Below are positions 11,674-21,860 of a stretch of 64,000 nt of DNA, piece after piece. How positions within the stretch are numbered: the first letter of the stretch is position 1; every line of letters starts with the position of its first letter. The DNA is taken from the NCBI RefSeq assembly GCF_000001735.4, contig NC_003076.8, positions 8,556,001 to 8,620,000 of the forward strand, given 5' to 3'. This DNA is from Arabidopsis thaliana (lineage: Eukaryota > Streptophyta > Magnoliopsida > Brassicales > Brassicaceae). Position numbers and translations under genes: made by a program. The notes under the pieces were generated by a model. That model saw only the letters and a list, made by a program, of their open reading frames with translations, had not been told where the DNA came from and searched no databases.

Positions 11674-14260
11674 TTATTGTCTCAGAACTCTAATGACAAC
11701 ACCATGTTGAGGCTCTACAAGCATTCTAAACACCGGAGAGTGTTGATATGTGGGAGAGAGAGTAAAGCTAAACCTTGACACAATAAGTGAGACAAGAACC
11801 TTGAGCTCCATCATACCAAAATTCTTTCCTAAACACAACCTTGTCCCTAAGCCAAATGGGACGAATGACTGAGGGTGTTTGCAGGCTTTAGAGACTCCTT
11901 CGCTAAATCTTTCTGGATTGAATTCATTTGCGTCAGCTCCCCATATCTCAGGGTCTCTGTGCAATGTAGGGATCAACGTCCAGATGCACACTCCCTTTGG
12001 CACCACGAGGTTTCCGAGTTTTGTGTCCTCAAGGGCTTCTCTCGACACGAATGCTGCTGGTGGGTATAGCCTCAACGTTTCCTGGATAACCATTGTCACC
12101 TATATTTTTATTCAAGTGATGTTAGGTTATGAAAATAGTCATACTTGGAGTCCAAGGAACATTTTTTTTTTTGGTTTAAGAGAGTTTAAGGAACTTGACA
12201 TGAGAGGCAAGGTTGTAACTTGTAAATTACCGTTTTGAGGTTGGAAATAGAGTCTGCGTCAGGTATACCGTTCTTGCAATGAAGAAAGACTTCATCGCGG
12301 ATACGAGTTTGCCAAGAAGGGTTGAGAGCGAGGAGCATAAGACACCAAGAGACAGCAACCGCACTGGTCTCATGCCCGGCAAAATAGATGCTCTTGCAAT
12401 TGTCCACCACGAAACTTTTGTAAGATTGTGTCTTGTCCTCCAAGTTGCCATCACAACTACTCCTGGCCCCTTCTAGTATCAACTGCATTAGATCCTTCTT
12501 GTGATCTCCCACACATTCCCTTTCTCTTTCTTTAACGGTTTCCCATATCAAAGACTCAATGTGTCTCTCTAGCTCATCAATCTTCCCGTTCCCATGCTTC
12601 TTAGTCCCGAACACAACATCACTTGCAACCACAAAATTTAACACCATTACATGACACTGCCTTAATAAAATATATATAGAGATAGAAATGACTTTTGAAT
12701 TCACTTACGTGAAGCCATTGAGGCTGAAGAGGATGTTGTTGTGAGTGATGGCCTTTTGAAGACATCTAAGCTTAGAGAAGATCTCTTTGCCTTTGGAGAA
12801 AGAGCTCCCAAAGCAAGCTCTAGAGATAACGTCAGCAGAGGCAGCTCTTAGGTCTTCGTCTACAATTATGTCACACACCATTTCTCCTTCTCTTTTCATC
12901 ATCTCTTCCCATTTACTCAGCATTGGCATCGCTGATTCCACCACCAATCCCACCATTCCCTTGACTTTGTCGAGGAAAAACTCAGGTGCAATGATACGAC
13001 GTTGATGGGCCCAATGAGGCCCATTAGAGGTGATAACACCACGGCCAAGAATGGATTTAAGGCGTTTGGTGACGTAAGAGACTTTGCCAAGGTTAAGAGT
13101 GTTGGCTTGGTTAAGTTCTTTCACCAACTCCGGGTGGTTCATGTACAAGTGTTGCTTCACCCCCGTCGAATACGTGTACACTCTCCCTGAACATATCAAT
13201 TTTTTTCAATAAATTACTCATACAAAATAAATATACAATAAATGCTCAAAACCAACTTAGAAAACGGTGAAAATCAAAAACTTAAGATTTCCTCTCAATC
13301 AATATGACCGATCATAAACTATTAAACGATCCACTAGCGAAGCGACAACTACTTTGGTATTTTAAAACTAAATTTAAAATATATCTTACGATTTATTACT
13401 ATAAAAAAAAGGGAATCAAAATGAATCATTGAGGAGTTATCATATAATTGATCAGCTCCTAACTTTTGGATCAAGTAGACCCGATCGTACAAAACCTTAT
13501 TGGCTTTTCATAAATTTTAAATTCTGCGGCGTTAGTTGTCATTAGGTGTCATGTCAATCCATGCATACGTTACACACATATATTATATATACGACTTAGC
13601 TGTCAATCAGTATTCACATATGTATGAATTAAAATTCACGCATGTATTATGAATATATAAATTCACGTATGCATGTTAACTAGTGTCTTTTGTATGTGTG
13701 TGTAATGATATAGTACTTTCGTTAACTATTTACAAGATTTAATGAAGATATATGTTTGTTTTGTCTGCATCATCATCGGTCCGAAAAATGGATTCGTCTA
13801 ACTCAAAACGACCAACAAAGGACTAATCTGCCTTGTGTGCTATCATTATTCAAATTCAGAGGCGTATCTACTTTGTTGACAAAAAAACATTTGCCACAGA
13901 TCCCAAAATTAAGAGTCTCAAAAATTGTTGAAATTATCAGATTATTGAAAGCTTACCGTATTGTTTTCGCCAGTGGTCGAGATATGGAAAGAGAGAAGAA
14001 GTGTAGTCATGGGCGATGATATTATCACCGGAGTAGTGTTTAGAGTTACTCATTATTTGTGACTGGATTTTTTGCATCTCCGGCACGTTTCCACGAAATA
14101 GCGACGGCGGAGGACCCTTCACGCCCTGCATCGTCAGCTTCCTCCGCATCCTCCATTGCTCCGCCATCACTTTACCGTAAACACGAATCCCTAAACCTAA
14201 CACTCCTATTACAACTATCCACGAAATGGTCTTGGCCATCTCTACCATAAAATTCTCCAT
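11674..14260 (-). CDS. CYP714A1: Cytochrome P450 CYP714A1 (gibberellin-deactivating, ELA1)
   Basis: Four coding exons on the minus strand, 14260-13957, 13186-12709, 12621-12231 and 12099-11674, all with GT-AG introns, join to 532 residues. The N-terminal anchor (residues ~10-28) is followed by the proline hinge [10 protein letters not shown]-helix AGHETS (342-347), K-helix ETLR (398-401), PERF (453-456) and haem loop [10 protein letters not shown] with Cys480. All catalytic landmarks are canonical, so the enzyme should be active. Family knowledge: Arabidopsis CYP714A1 (EUI-LIKE P450 A1) converts GA12 to a 16-hydroxylated dihydro product and dwarfs plants when overexpressed; it acts on the ER. 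It differs from neighbouring CYP714A2 in lacking the 104-bp intron and in its shorter (770-bp) first intron. A TATA-like 'ctatacatatag' lies about 80-90 bp upstream of the ATG on the minus strand. Confidence 0.95.
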
Positions 14261-15527
14261 TTTCTTATCTTTCTTTTTCTTAGAAATTTTGTTATAGCTT
14301 CTGAACTCACGACTTTGATTTTTCTGCTCTTCTTTGGCTATATGTATAGTCGAGCACTATCCTTTTGACCAAACAGGTTTTAAATAATTATAAGAAATGT
14401 ATATATGTACATGTAACGATGGAGAGTACTTTGCTTTTGATGAAATAATTGTAACATTCATAACTGTAGCCCATGTGTCTACCTATACATTTAATTTGTC
14501 TATCGGTCCATACACTAAGATACATACGCATAGGGTTGGAATGAAGTAGAGAGAGTACTTTGCTTTTTGAGGTAAATGTTCAAATAATTAATGGTCCGTT
14601 ATCTATATATGGTACATATACATACAGTTACGTACGTAATAAAAACATGAAAAATATGGAATCTCGTGTAATGTACTCTTTTTCTATCTTTCGGTCCCTC
14701 TTATTGTGTGTCTCTTGTAATCAATGCGGAGGAGTACAATTGTTTTCTTGCAAAAGAAAAAAGAAATAAGAGTTTGGGATAATGATCGAATTTATAGGTT
14801 CGGACTTCGGATATCTCGAGAAAAATAATTTTATGTATTTGTTTTAATTTGTGACTATGTCTAAGTGAAGAACATGATTTGTATTAACTATTAATTGAAT
14901 ACTTCATCAATACTCTTTTTGTACTAGTTTACTAAGAGAATCACAATTATATTATACTAATTAAGAACCATATATTTAACTTCATCAACATTATTTTTAT
15001 AATATTTTACTAAGATAATCACATTTTTTGTCAATTACGTTTTACATGTATAATTTCTGTATTTGATTATGATAGCCATAAAAAGCATTATGCATATCAG
15101 ATTCAAACAGACACATTTTATAGTATTTTTCATTTTGATTTACTAAGACTTAAATTTCAACTAAAAAAAGAAGGATGCGTTTAATTATGTGTATGCATTA
15201 TGTACACAATAATGCTTCTTTAATTGCTATTTGAAGTATATTATTTGGGATCTTTCGAATAATTATGTAAATTATATGTAACGTGGGAGATGCGACTAGA
15301 TACAGATTACACTAATCGACGATAGCAACTAGGGACGGTCCAGCGTCACGTATTTGGAACTTTATGTAAATATCGGAAAGTACAAACTCAAATTTATGAC
15401 AACTTCTTGGGTGACGAACGTGATCGTAATTGCAATTTGTTTTCGCAGGAGTTGTTTGATTTGTATGTATTACTGAAGTATTTTGACGCAGAAGGGCTGG
15501 TCCAATGATACTTTACTTGGGGTCTTA
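14261..15527. other. Intergenic region upstream of CYP714A1, up to the LINE
   Basis: Contains the CYP714A1 promoter on the minus strand (first ~300 bp) and then AT-rich sequence. The pieces 'gatggagagtactttgcttttgatgaa' near 14420 and 'gtagagagagtactttgctttttgagg' near 14545 form a short diverged duplication. No coding region is supported. Confidence 0.5.
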
Positions 15528-15542
15528 TGCGTTTAATACAAC
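15528..15542. repeat. Target-site duplication of LINE, 5' copy
   Basis: The 15-mer TGCGTTTAATACAAC recurs exactly at 21846-21860, directly after the poly(A) tail of the LINE. A perfect 15-bp direct repeat flanking an element with a 3' A-tail is the signature of target-primed reverse transcription and fixes both ends of the insertion. Confidence 0.92.
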
Positions 15543-15955
15543 AATTACTAGGGGTTTTTTTTTTTCTAAAAAACGCTCCCAAGCACTTTTGTCGAGATTG
15601 TGTTTAAGGAGTATGATGCACCCTTTTAACCAGATCTAATTTCAAATTTCCCACCCAAAAGGAGTAATATTCAGCGGTCCGACACCTGCAATGGCAAACT
15701 TTGTTTCAAAATTGCATTTTCCGGCGACTGGTTCTACTCTTCCACCGCTCTTCCCCTGCTCTCTACTCCTCTCCACCAGGTTGTTTGAGGTTTCGACATC
15801 CTTCAGGTAGTCTCTTCTTCTGTCGATACTTCTATAACCTTTGTACACCTCTTCAAAACCTTTTTAAGCCTTTTAACCTTGTCAAGAACATTTATTGCGA
15901 CCCGAAGAACTAACCTCAACCACTCCCTAACCTTATAAAAGCTCTTGCTGTTTCT

Positions 15956-17773
15956 ATGGATAAGAGAATCCCATTCCATTTAAAAGGGAAAGAGTTGGAG
16001 AGAGGTTACTCTCCCCCTCCCCGTAAGAGAATTAGAGCCCCAGATCTGGATACCTCGGAGCTTATAGAAGCCAATTCTCTAACTCTCATGGGCCGACTCA
16101 CTAACCCATCTGTGCAACGCCTCTGGTCTCTATTCCCTTTCCTCTCTAATAGGTGGAACCTGCGAGGTAAAGCCATAGGGTCAGATCTAGGCAAAGGTTG
16201 CTTCCAGTTTAAGTTTGATTTTGAGGAGGATATGCAAAAAGTCCTGGAGAACAGGTCATATCACTATGACCAATGGATGGTGATACTACAGAAGTGGGAG
16301 CCTGTTATATCTGACTCCTTCCCGTCCCTCATTCCCTTTTGGATAGAAATCCAGGGCCTACCTAAGCACTATTGGCAACCAGAAATGCTAAAAACCATTG
16401 GAGAAGAATTGGGGGAGATCTTGGAAATGGAAATAACTTCGGCCACAGTTAAGTTCAAGCTGCTCATCAATGGCTTACAACCTTTAGTCAAAGAGACCAT
16501 TGTGGACTTTCCTGATGGGAGTGAAGCACTTGTGTATCTGGATTATAAGAACCTCAAGAACCATTGTCACCACTGCCTCAGACTCTCCCATGAGACAAAG
16601 CTCTGTCCTGGTTTGACTACTTCTAAAATGAAGTCTGCAATCCCTACTCCTCCGGCCCTGTCTCTTGGCTCTAAAGGGGACTCTAGGAACTACTACACTC
16701 CTCGGGATAATTTCAAGGCACCAGTGAGCCACCAAAGATCCTCTACAAAACCTACCTTCTCTGAAGAAGTTTCAAACCCACATAAGAGATCTTCTGACCA
16801 TCGCCATGAGAGACGTGGGTTTAGATCAGCAGAGAGATCCTCAGGGGCTGCGGGACCAAGAAACTCTCATAGTAGATACACGGACCATCAAGGCCGTAAC
16901 CATTACAGACCGCTTACCACGTCACATTCCCATCCCCATAACACTTCTCGAAAAATTGATCTCCGAGACAGTCTCCGTTGGAGGGAAAAGGCCCCCACCC
17001 CCTCTGAGCAACACCAGGCTGTTTCTGACTCCTCTAGAACCAGACGACCTCCTCTTGAGAGAGATGTGGTTGATCCAGATCCAGTAACCCCTCCCCCTCC
17101 AAGTGTGGGACCCCCACCCATCTGGCGGCATGGATCGCTGGAGGCTACTTCCCCACCAGTGGTCATTCCTTCTAGAGATCAAGTTCTGGGAGAGCTAAGA
17201 GAAGTTACAGTGCAGTATGTTACCTGTGCTGACCCTACTGAGAGTGCGGCTAGAAGGCAGAGAGTTATCCAAGGGGAAGCACGCAACCTTATGAGTGATA
17301 CAGCAGACCAAATCATTGAAGCTGCGGTGGCTTTGTGTCCTGGCACGATTATTCCTGAGTTGATACAAAACTCTACTCAAGCTTCAGCTCAGCCTCTTAG
17401 TGCAGACCTCCCGGTCCTGGCCAATTTGGTAAACTCTCAACCTAAGAGAGGCAGAGGGAGGCCACCTTTGGCTAAACCACCCACAAAACCAATTTCAAAG
17501 TTATCCGGGGTTAAATCACAGAAAAGAAACTTGCTCCAGGGATCCCCCAAAAAGGTACCTGTTTCAAAATCAAAGCAAGTACAGAACACCAATCTGGTTG
17601 GAGTAACAAGAAAGAAGAATCTGCCAAGGGTCTCTTTAACTCAGGGTGAAGGTTCCTCTACAAGAGCTGTTGACCAGAGTTCTTCTAAGACTGCGCCCCC
17701 AAAGATAGCCTTAATACCTGCAGCTAAGAAGAACAAGATGGATTTTCAGAATCCATCAACCCCTCTTCCTTAA
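15956..17773 (+). CDS. LINE ORF1: DUF4283 / CCHC zinc-knuckle nucleic-acid-binding protein
   Basis: An uninterrupted 605-residue frame. Residues ~30-190 (MGRLTNPSVQRLWSLFPFLS ... FWIEIQGLPKHYWQPEML) match the DUF4283 pattern of plant LINE ORF1 proteins. A C-x2-C-x4-H-x4-C knuckle follows at Cys204, Cys207, His212 and Cys217. The rest (220-605) is low-complexity, rich in Ser, Arg, His and Pro, with an AT-hook-like KRGRGRPP near residue 500 and basic C-terminal stretches, consistent with RNA binding. Family knowledge: ORF1 proteins coat the LINE RNA and help form the retrotransposition particle. The stop TAA (17771-17773) is separated from the ORF2 ATG (17776) by two bases and ORF2 is in another frame, which suggests reinitiation as the means of ORF2 translation. 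Confidence 0.9.
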   Translation: MDKRIPFHLKGKELERGYSPPPRKRIRAPDLDTSELIEANSLTLMGRLTNPSVQRLWSLFPFLSNRWNLRGKAIGSDLGKGCFQFKFDFEEDMQKVLENRSYHYDQWMVILQKWEPVISDSFPSLIPFWIEIQGLPKHYWQPEMLKTIGEELGEILEMEITSATVKFKLLINGLQPLVKETIVDFPDGSEALVYLDYKNLKNHCHHCLRLSHETKLCPGLTTSKMKSAIPTPPALSLGSKGDSRNYYTPRDNFKAPVSHQRSSTKPTFSEEVSNPHKRSSDHRHERRGFRSAERSSGAAGPRNSHSRYTDHQGRNHYRPLTTSHSHPHNTSRKIDLRDSLRWREKAPTPSEQHQAVSDSSRTRRPPLERDVVDPDPVTPPPPSVGPPPIWRHGSLEATSPPVVIPSRDQVLGELREVTVQYVTCADPTESAARRQRVIQGEARNLMSDTADQIIEAAVALCPGTIIPELIQNSTQASAQPLSADLPVLANLVNSQPKRGRGRPPLAKPPTKPISKLSGVKSQKRNLLQGSPKKVPVSKSKQVQNTNLVGVTRKKNLPRVSLTQGEGSSTRAVDQSSSKTAPPKIALIPAAKKNKMDFQNPSTPLP

Positions 17774-17775
17774 GA

Positions 17776-20700
17776 ATGGTTTCCTGGAACTGTTGTGGGT
17801 TGGGGAACCCCATGACAGTCCAGCGGCTGAGAGAGATTCGTAAAACGGTCTCTCCTGATATTCTCTTCCTTATGGAAACCAAGAATCCCTCTGACTTCGT
17901 CCTTTAGACCCTAAGCTGGATGGGCTATGCCTCTAACTTCTTGGTGCCACCACTTTCCCCTGGAGCTGGAGGCCTTGCATTATTCTGGAAATCAAATATC
18001 CAATTGGAAGTTGTTAATTCCTGTCAACACTATATTGATACAACAATAGTTGCAAAAGGCAGGCTTTTTTCTGCTACCTTCCTGTATGGAGAACCTGACC
18101 AGTCTAAAAGACCCCAAGTTTGGAACCAACTGAGAGCTTACATAGGTGACAGAGAGTCCCCCTGGATTATCTCAGGAGACTTCAATGACATCATTCATAT
18201 GACTGAGAAAGTTGGAGGACCACCACGGTCTGAAGGTTCCTTTTCTGAGCTCCGGTCTTTTATGGCAGCTCTTGACCTCTTTGATTTAAAACACACGGGT
18301 AACTTTCTTTCATGGAGAGGCCGGAGACATTCTCGCCTGGTTAGGTGCCGTCTTGATAGAGCCATGGCAAATAGTGAATGGGCATTGGCTTATCCCTCTG
18401 GACGCAGCGAATACCTCCGGTTTGAAGGCTCCGACCATAGGCCTCTAGTCATTTCCTTTGATCCTATAAAAAGAAACAGGAAGAGCATTTTTAGATATGA
18501 CAGACGTCTTAAAGGAAATGATGAGATCAAACAAATCGTTCTTGAAGCTTGGAACCTGAACTCTGATGCTCCAGTGGATACACGACTCAATTGTTGTAGG
18601 AAAGCTATCTCCCTCTGGAGTAAATCCCAGCATCTAAATAGCCAACAAGAAATTCAAGACCTCCGACTAAAACTGGAGACTTTGATGTGCAGTGATGCAG
18701 AGGTACAAGGGGAAATTACTGAGGTAAACCAAAAGTTGTTGTTAGCTTACAATAAGGAGGAGGAATTTTGGAAACAACGAAGTAGACAACTTTGGTTATC
18801 TCTTGGGGATAAAAACTCGGGATATTTCCATGCGGCTACAAAGAATAGACAGGCTATGAACAATATCTCTATTATAGAATCAGTAAACGGTACCCCTGTT
18901 TTTGAAGAAGATGATATAATCAAGGCTGTTTCAAGTTATTATCAGACTATTTTTACCTCTCAAGAAGGGGACAGGTGCTCTACTGTTTTGGAAGCTCTCT
19001 CTCCACGTATTACCCTTGAAATGAATGCTACCCTAATTTCAATGCCTGATGCTGTGGAGATCAAAAAAGCCTGCTTTTCCATCCATCCTGATAAGGCCCC
19101 AGGACCTGATGGCTTTTCAGCCAGTTTCTTTCAGTCTAACTGGACCTCTGTGGGGGATAAGGTTATCTCAGAAATACAAGCTTTCTTTATTTCTGGTGAC
19201 CTGCCATTAAAGATAAATCACACACATGTCAGACTAATCCCCAAGATCCCGAGTCCACAAAAAGTTTCAGACTACAGACCCATAGCTCTCTGTTCAGTCT
19301 ATTATAAGATCATCTCTAAGTTATTAGCAAAACGTCTACAACCTCTTCTACAATTCTGCATTTCTGAGAATCAATCGGCTTTCATCCCACAGCGTGCTAT
19401 CTCAGACAATGTATTAATAACACATGAAGCGCTACACTATCTCAAAACCTCTAGAGCTCAAAAGAAATGTTTTATGGCAGTTAAAACTGATATGAGTAAG
19501 GCCTATGATCGTCTTGAATGGGATTTTATTCAAGCAGTTTTTGAGAGGTTAGGGTTTCACCAACAATGGATTACTTGGATCATGCAGTGTGTTAAAACTG
19601 TTACCTACTCCTTCTTATTGAATGGACAAGCAAAGGGTTTGGTTTTACCTGAAAGAGGAATCAGACAAGGAGACCCTCTCTCCCCTTATCTATTCATTCT
19701 TTGTAGTGAAGTCTTGTCTAGTCTTTGCAATAAGGCCCAGGTTCATGGTTCTCTCACAGGTTTGAGAGTTGCTAGAGGCAGTCCCCGGGTAAATCACCTC
19801 TTATTTGCTGACGATACTATGTTCTTTTGTCGGTCAGACCTCCGAAGTTGTGGCAAGCTCCAAGAGATCCTACAAAAGTACGAAAGGGCGTCAGGTCAAC
19901 AGATAAGTAAAGAGAAATCAGCTATCACCTTCTCTTCTCGAACTCAACAAGAAATTAAAGATCAAGCAAAGAGAATCCTAGGTATTCAAAAAGAGGGAGG
20001 TCAGGGTAAGTATTTAGGATTACCTGAACTTTTTGGCAGGAAAAAGAAGGATTTGTTTAGCCTCATCATTGATCGCATTAAGCAAAGAGCCCTAAGTTGG
20101 TCTTCAAGGTTCCTTTCCTCAGCAGGAAAGATGACTCTTCTGAAATCGGTCCTAGCTGCTATGCCAACTTACACAATGACTTGTTTCCAACTTCCAAGCT
20201 CTATGCATAAACGAATCCAATCGGCTCTAACTCGTTTTTGGTGGGATGCTAATTCAGAGAAAAAGAAAATGAGTTGGATTTCTTGGAAACGAATGACTCT
20301 ATCTTTTAAGAAGGGAGGTTTGGGATTCAGAGATATCAGCACCTTTAATGCGGCGCTCCTGGCTAAGATTAGTTGGCGTATTTTGACGAAGCCCTCTTGC
20401 CTCCTGGCTCGTGTACTCTTAGGCAAATACTGCCATAACTCCCCTTTCCTGAAATGTTTTGTGCCTGCTGCAGCCTCCCACGGCTGGCGCAGTATTTGCG
20501 TTGGTAGAGACCTTCTCAAACCCTATTTAGGCAAGATTATTGGCTCCGGTGCTACCACATCCGTCTGGAACTCCCCGTGGCTCTCTCTTACTGAGGCTTT
20601 GGCCCCAATGGGACCTCCTACAGCTGCGACCCAAGATTTAACAGTAGCTGATCTCAGACATCCAGTTACTCTGGAGTGGAACCTCTCTCTCATCAGGGAA

Positions 20701-21792
20701 GTCCTACCTCAGTATGAAAGCACAATCTGCAAACTGAAACCAAGTAAAACAGGAGCAGATGATATTTGGGCGTGGCTCCCAAACAAAACTGGTGAATACT
20801 CTGCCCGATCAGGCTACTTTGAGGCCTACAGAGATGAGAATACTCAGGAGTTAGGGTCTTTACAACATTTACCTGATTTCAACTGGCGGGCTAATATCTG
20901 GGCTCTTAAGTCATCCCCAAAAACAAAGCTGTTACTATGGAAAGCGTCACAAAATGCCCTGCCAGTAGGTGAAAACCTTCGAATCCGGAAGATCAATGAT
21001 TCAGTGGCCTGCGCGCACTGTGGACTCGAAGAATCAGCAACTCATCTCTTCTTCACCTGCTCCTTTGCACAACAAGTTTGGATTAACGCCCCGGTGCATC
21101 GCAATTTCAATCCAAACAGAATACACTCTATCCAAGAAGGGATTAGCATCGGAGCCAAACTAACCTGTCTCCCACCGTCTGGAGTAGGGGACGGACCCCT
21201 CTTCCCCTGGTTAATGTGGTCTATTTGGTCAGCTCGTAATCAACTAATCTTCAACCAAAAACAGATCCCATCTGAAGAAGTGCTCCTTTTGGCGATTTTA
21301 AGAGCAAAAGAGTGGCAGGAAGCCCAGAGATCTATTCTCAAAATCCAGATCACCTTTCCTCCTCTCGCTGAACCACTTAGTGAATTCCCCCCGATCCAGT
21401 GCTCCACAGATGCGTCTTGGACTCCTGATGGAAGAGCAGGACTCGGATGGGTTTTTAAGAACCGCCAGGACTCAATTGTTCTTCAAGGTTCTGCAGTTCT
21501 CACCAATATTGCCTCACCGCTGATGGCCGAAGCTCTAGCAACTCTTCATGCGGTCGAAGTTGCAATTGCATCGGCTTTCTCCAGCCTCTCCTTCGCTTCA
21601 GACTCGTTATTACTAGTCAAAGCCCTTAATTCGGATCTCCCTCATGTGGAGATCCATGGGATATGCTATGATATCCTTCACCTATCATCTTCCTTCTGTA
21701 ATGTTGCTTTCAATTTCATTTCGCGAGATAAGAATCGGTATGCCGATGCTCTCGCCAAAGAGGCTCTCTGTCTCTCCCGTGTACCTCCTTAA
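17776..21792 (+). pseudogene. LINE ORF2: endonuclease-reverse transcriptase-RNase H, one premature TAG
   Basis: The frame from ATG 17776 (MVSWNCCGLGNP, the usual start of plant LINE endonucleases) runs 1338 codons to 21792 but has a TAG at 17905-17907 (codon 44); the open frame resumes and its next ATG is 17920. Endonuclease landmarks: Glu in FLMETK (~34), GDFND (~135), SDHRPLV (~220). Reverse transcriptase spans ~460-760 with YRPIAL, the QGDPLSP block and the catalytic FADD at 677-680. A zinc-binding zf-RVT region (C..C...H....C) lies around 1070-1110. RNase H follows from ~1208, with STDAS (Asp1212), AEALA, ASDS and a final ADALAKEA. Every catalytic motif after the stop is intact. Because the stop removes the endonuclease N-terminus, the product from ATG 17920 should be unable to nick DNA normally unless the stop is read through. 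Confidence 0.9.
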
Positions 21793-21845
21793 TTTTATAA
21801 ATGAAATTAATCTGTGTCCAAAAAAAAAAAAAAAAAAAAAAAAAT

Positions 21846-21860
21846 TGCGTTTAATACAAC
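21846..21860. repeat. Target-site duplication of LINE, 3' copy
   Basis: Exact 15-bp repeat of 15528-15542, starting two bases after the A-tail. The sequence beyond it (tagccccgaaaa) should be the original continuation of the locus. Confidence 0.92.

Larger units (their letters stand above)
15543..21845 (+). mobile_element. LINE (non-LTR retrotransposon), near-complete, 6.3 kb
   Basis: The element runs from the end of the 5' target-site duplication to a tail of 25 A residues (21820-21844), a full structure rather than the usual 5'-truncated copy. Layout: ~413-bp 5' leader containing T- and CT-rich sequence; ORF1 at 15956-17773; ORF2 beginning 2 bp after the ORF1 stop and ending 21792; a short 3' UTR; poly(A). 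ORF1 has a DUF4283-like region and a CCHC knuckle; ORF2 has endonuclease, reverse transcriptase, zinc-binding and RNase H regions, the architecture of Arabidopsis L1-clade LINEs (Ta11/ATLINE type). The only visible lesion in either ORF is one in-frame TAG near the start of ORF2. Inserted between CYP714A1 and GDU5. The perfect target-site duplication and intact frames point to a relatively young copy. Confidence 0.93.
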
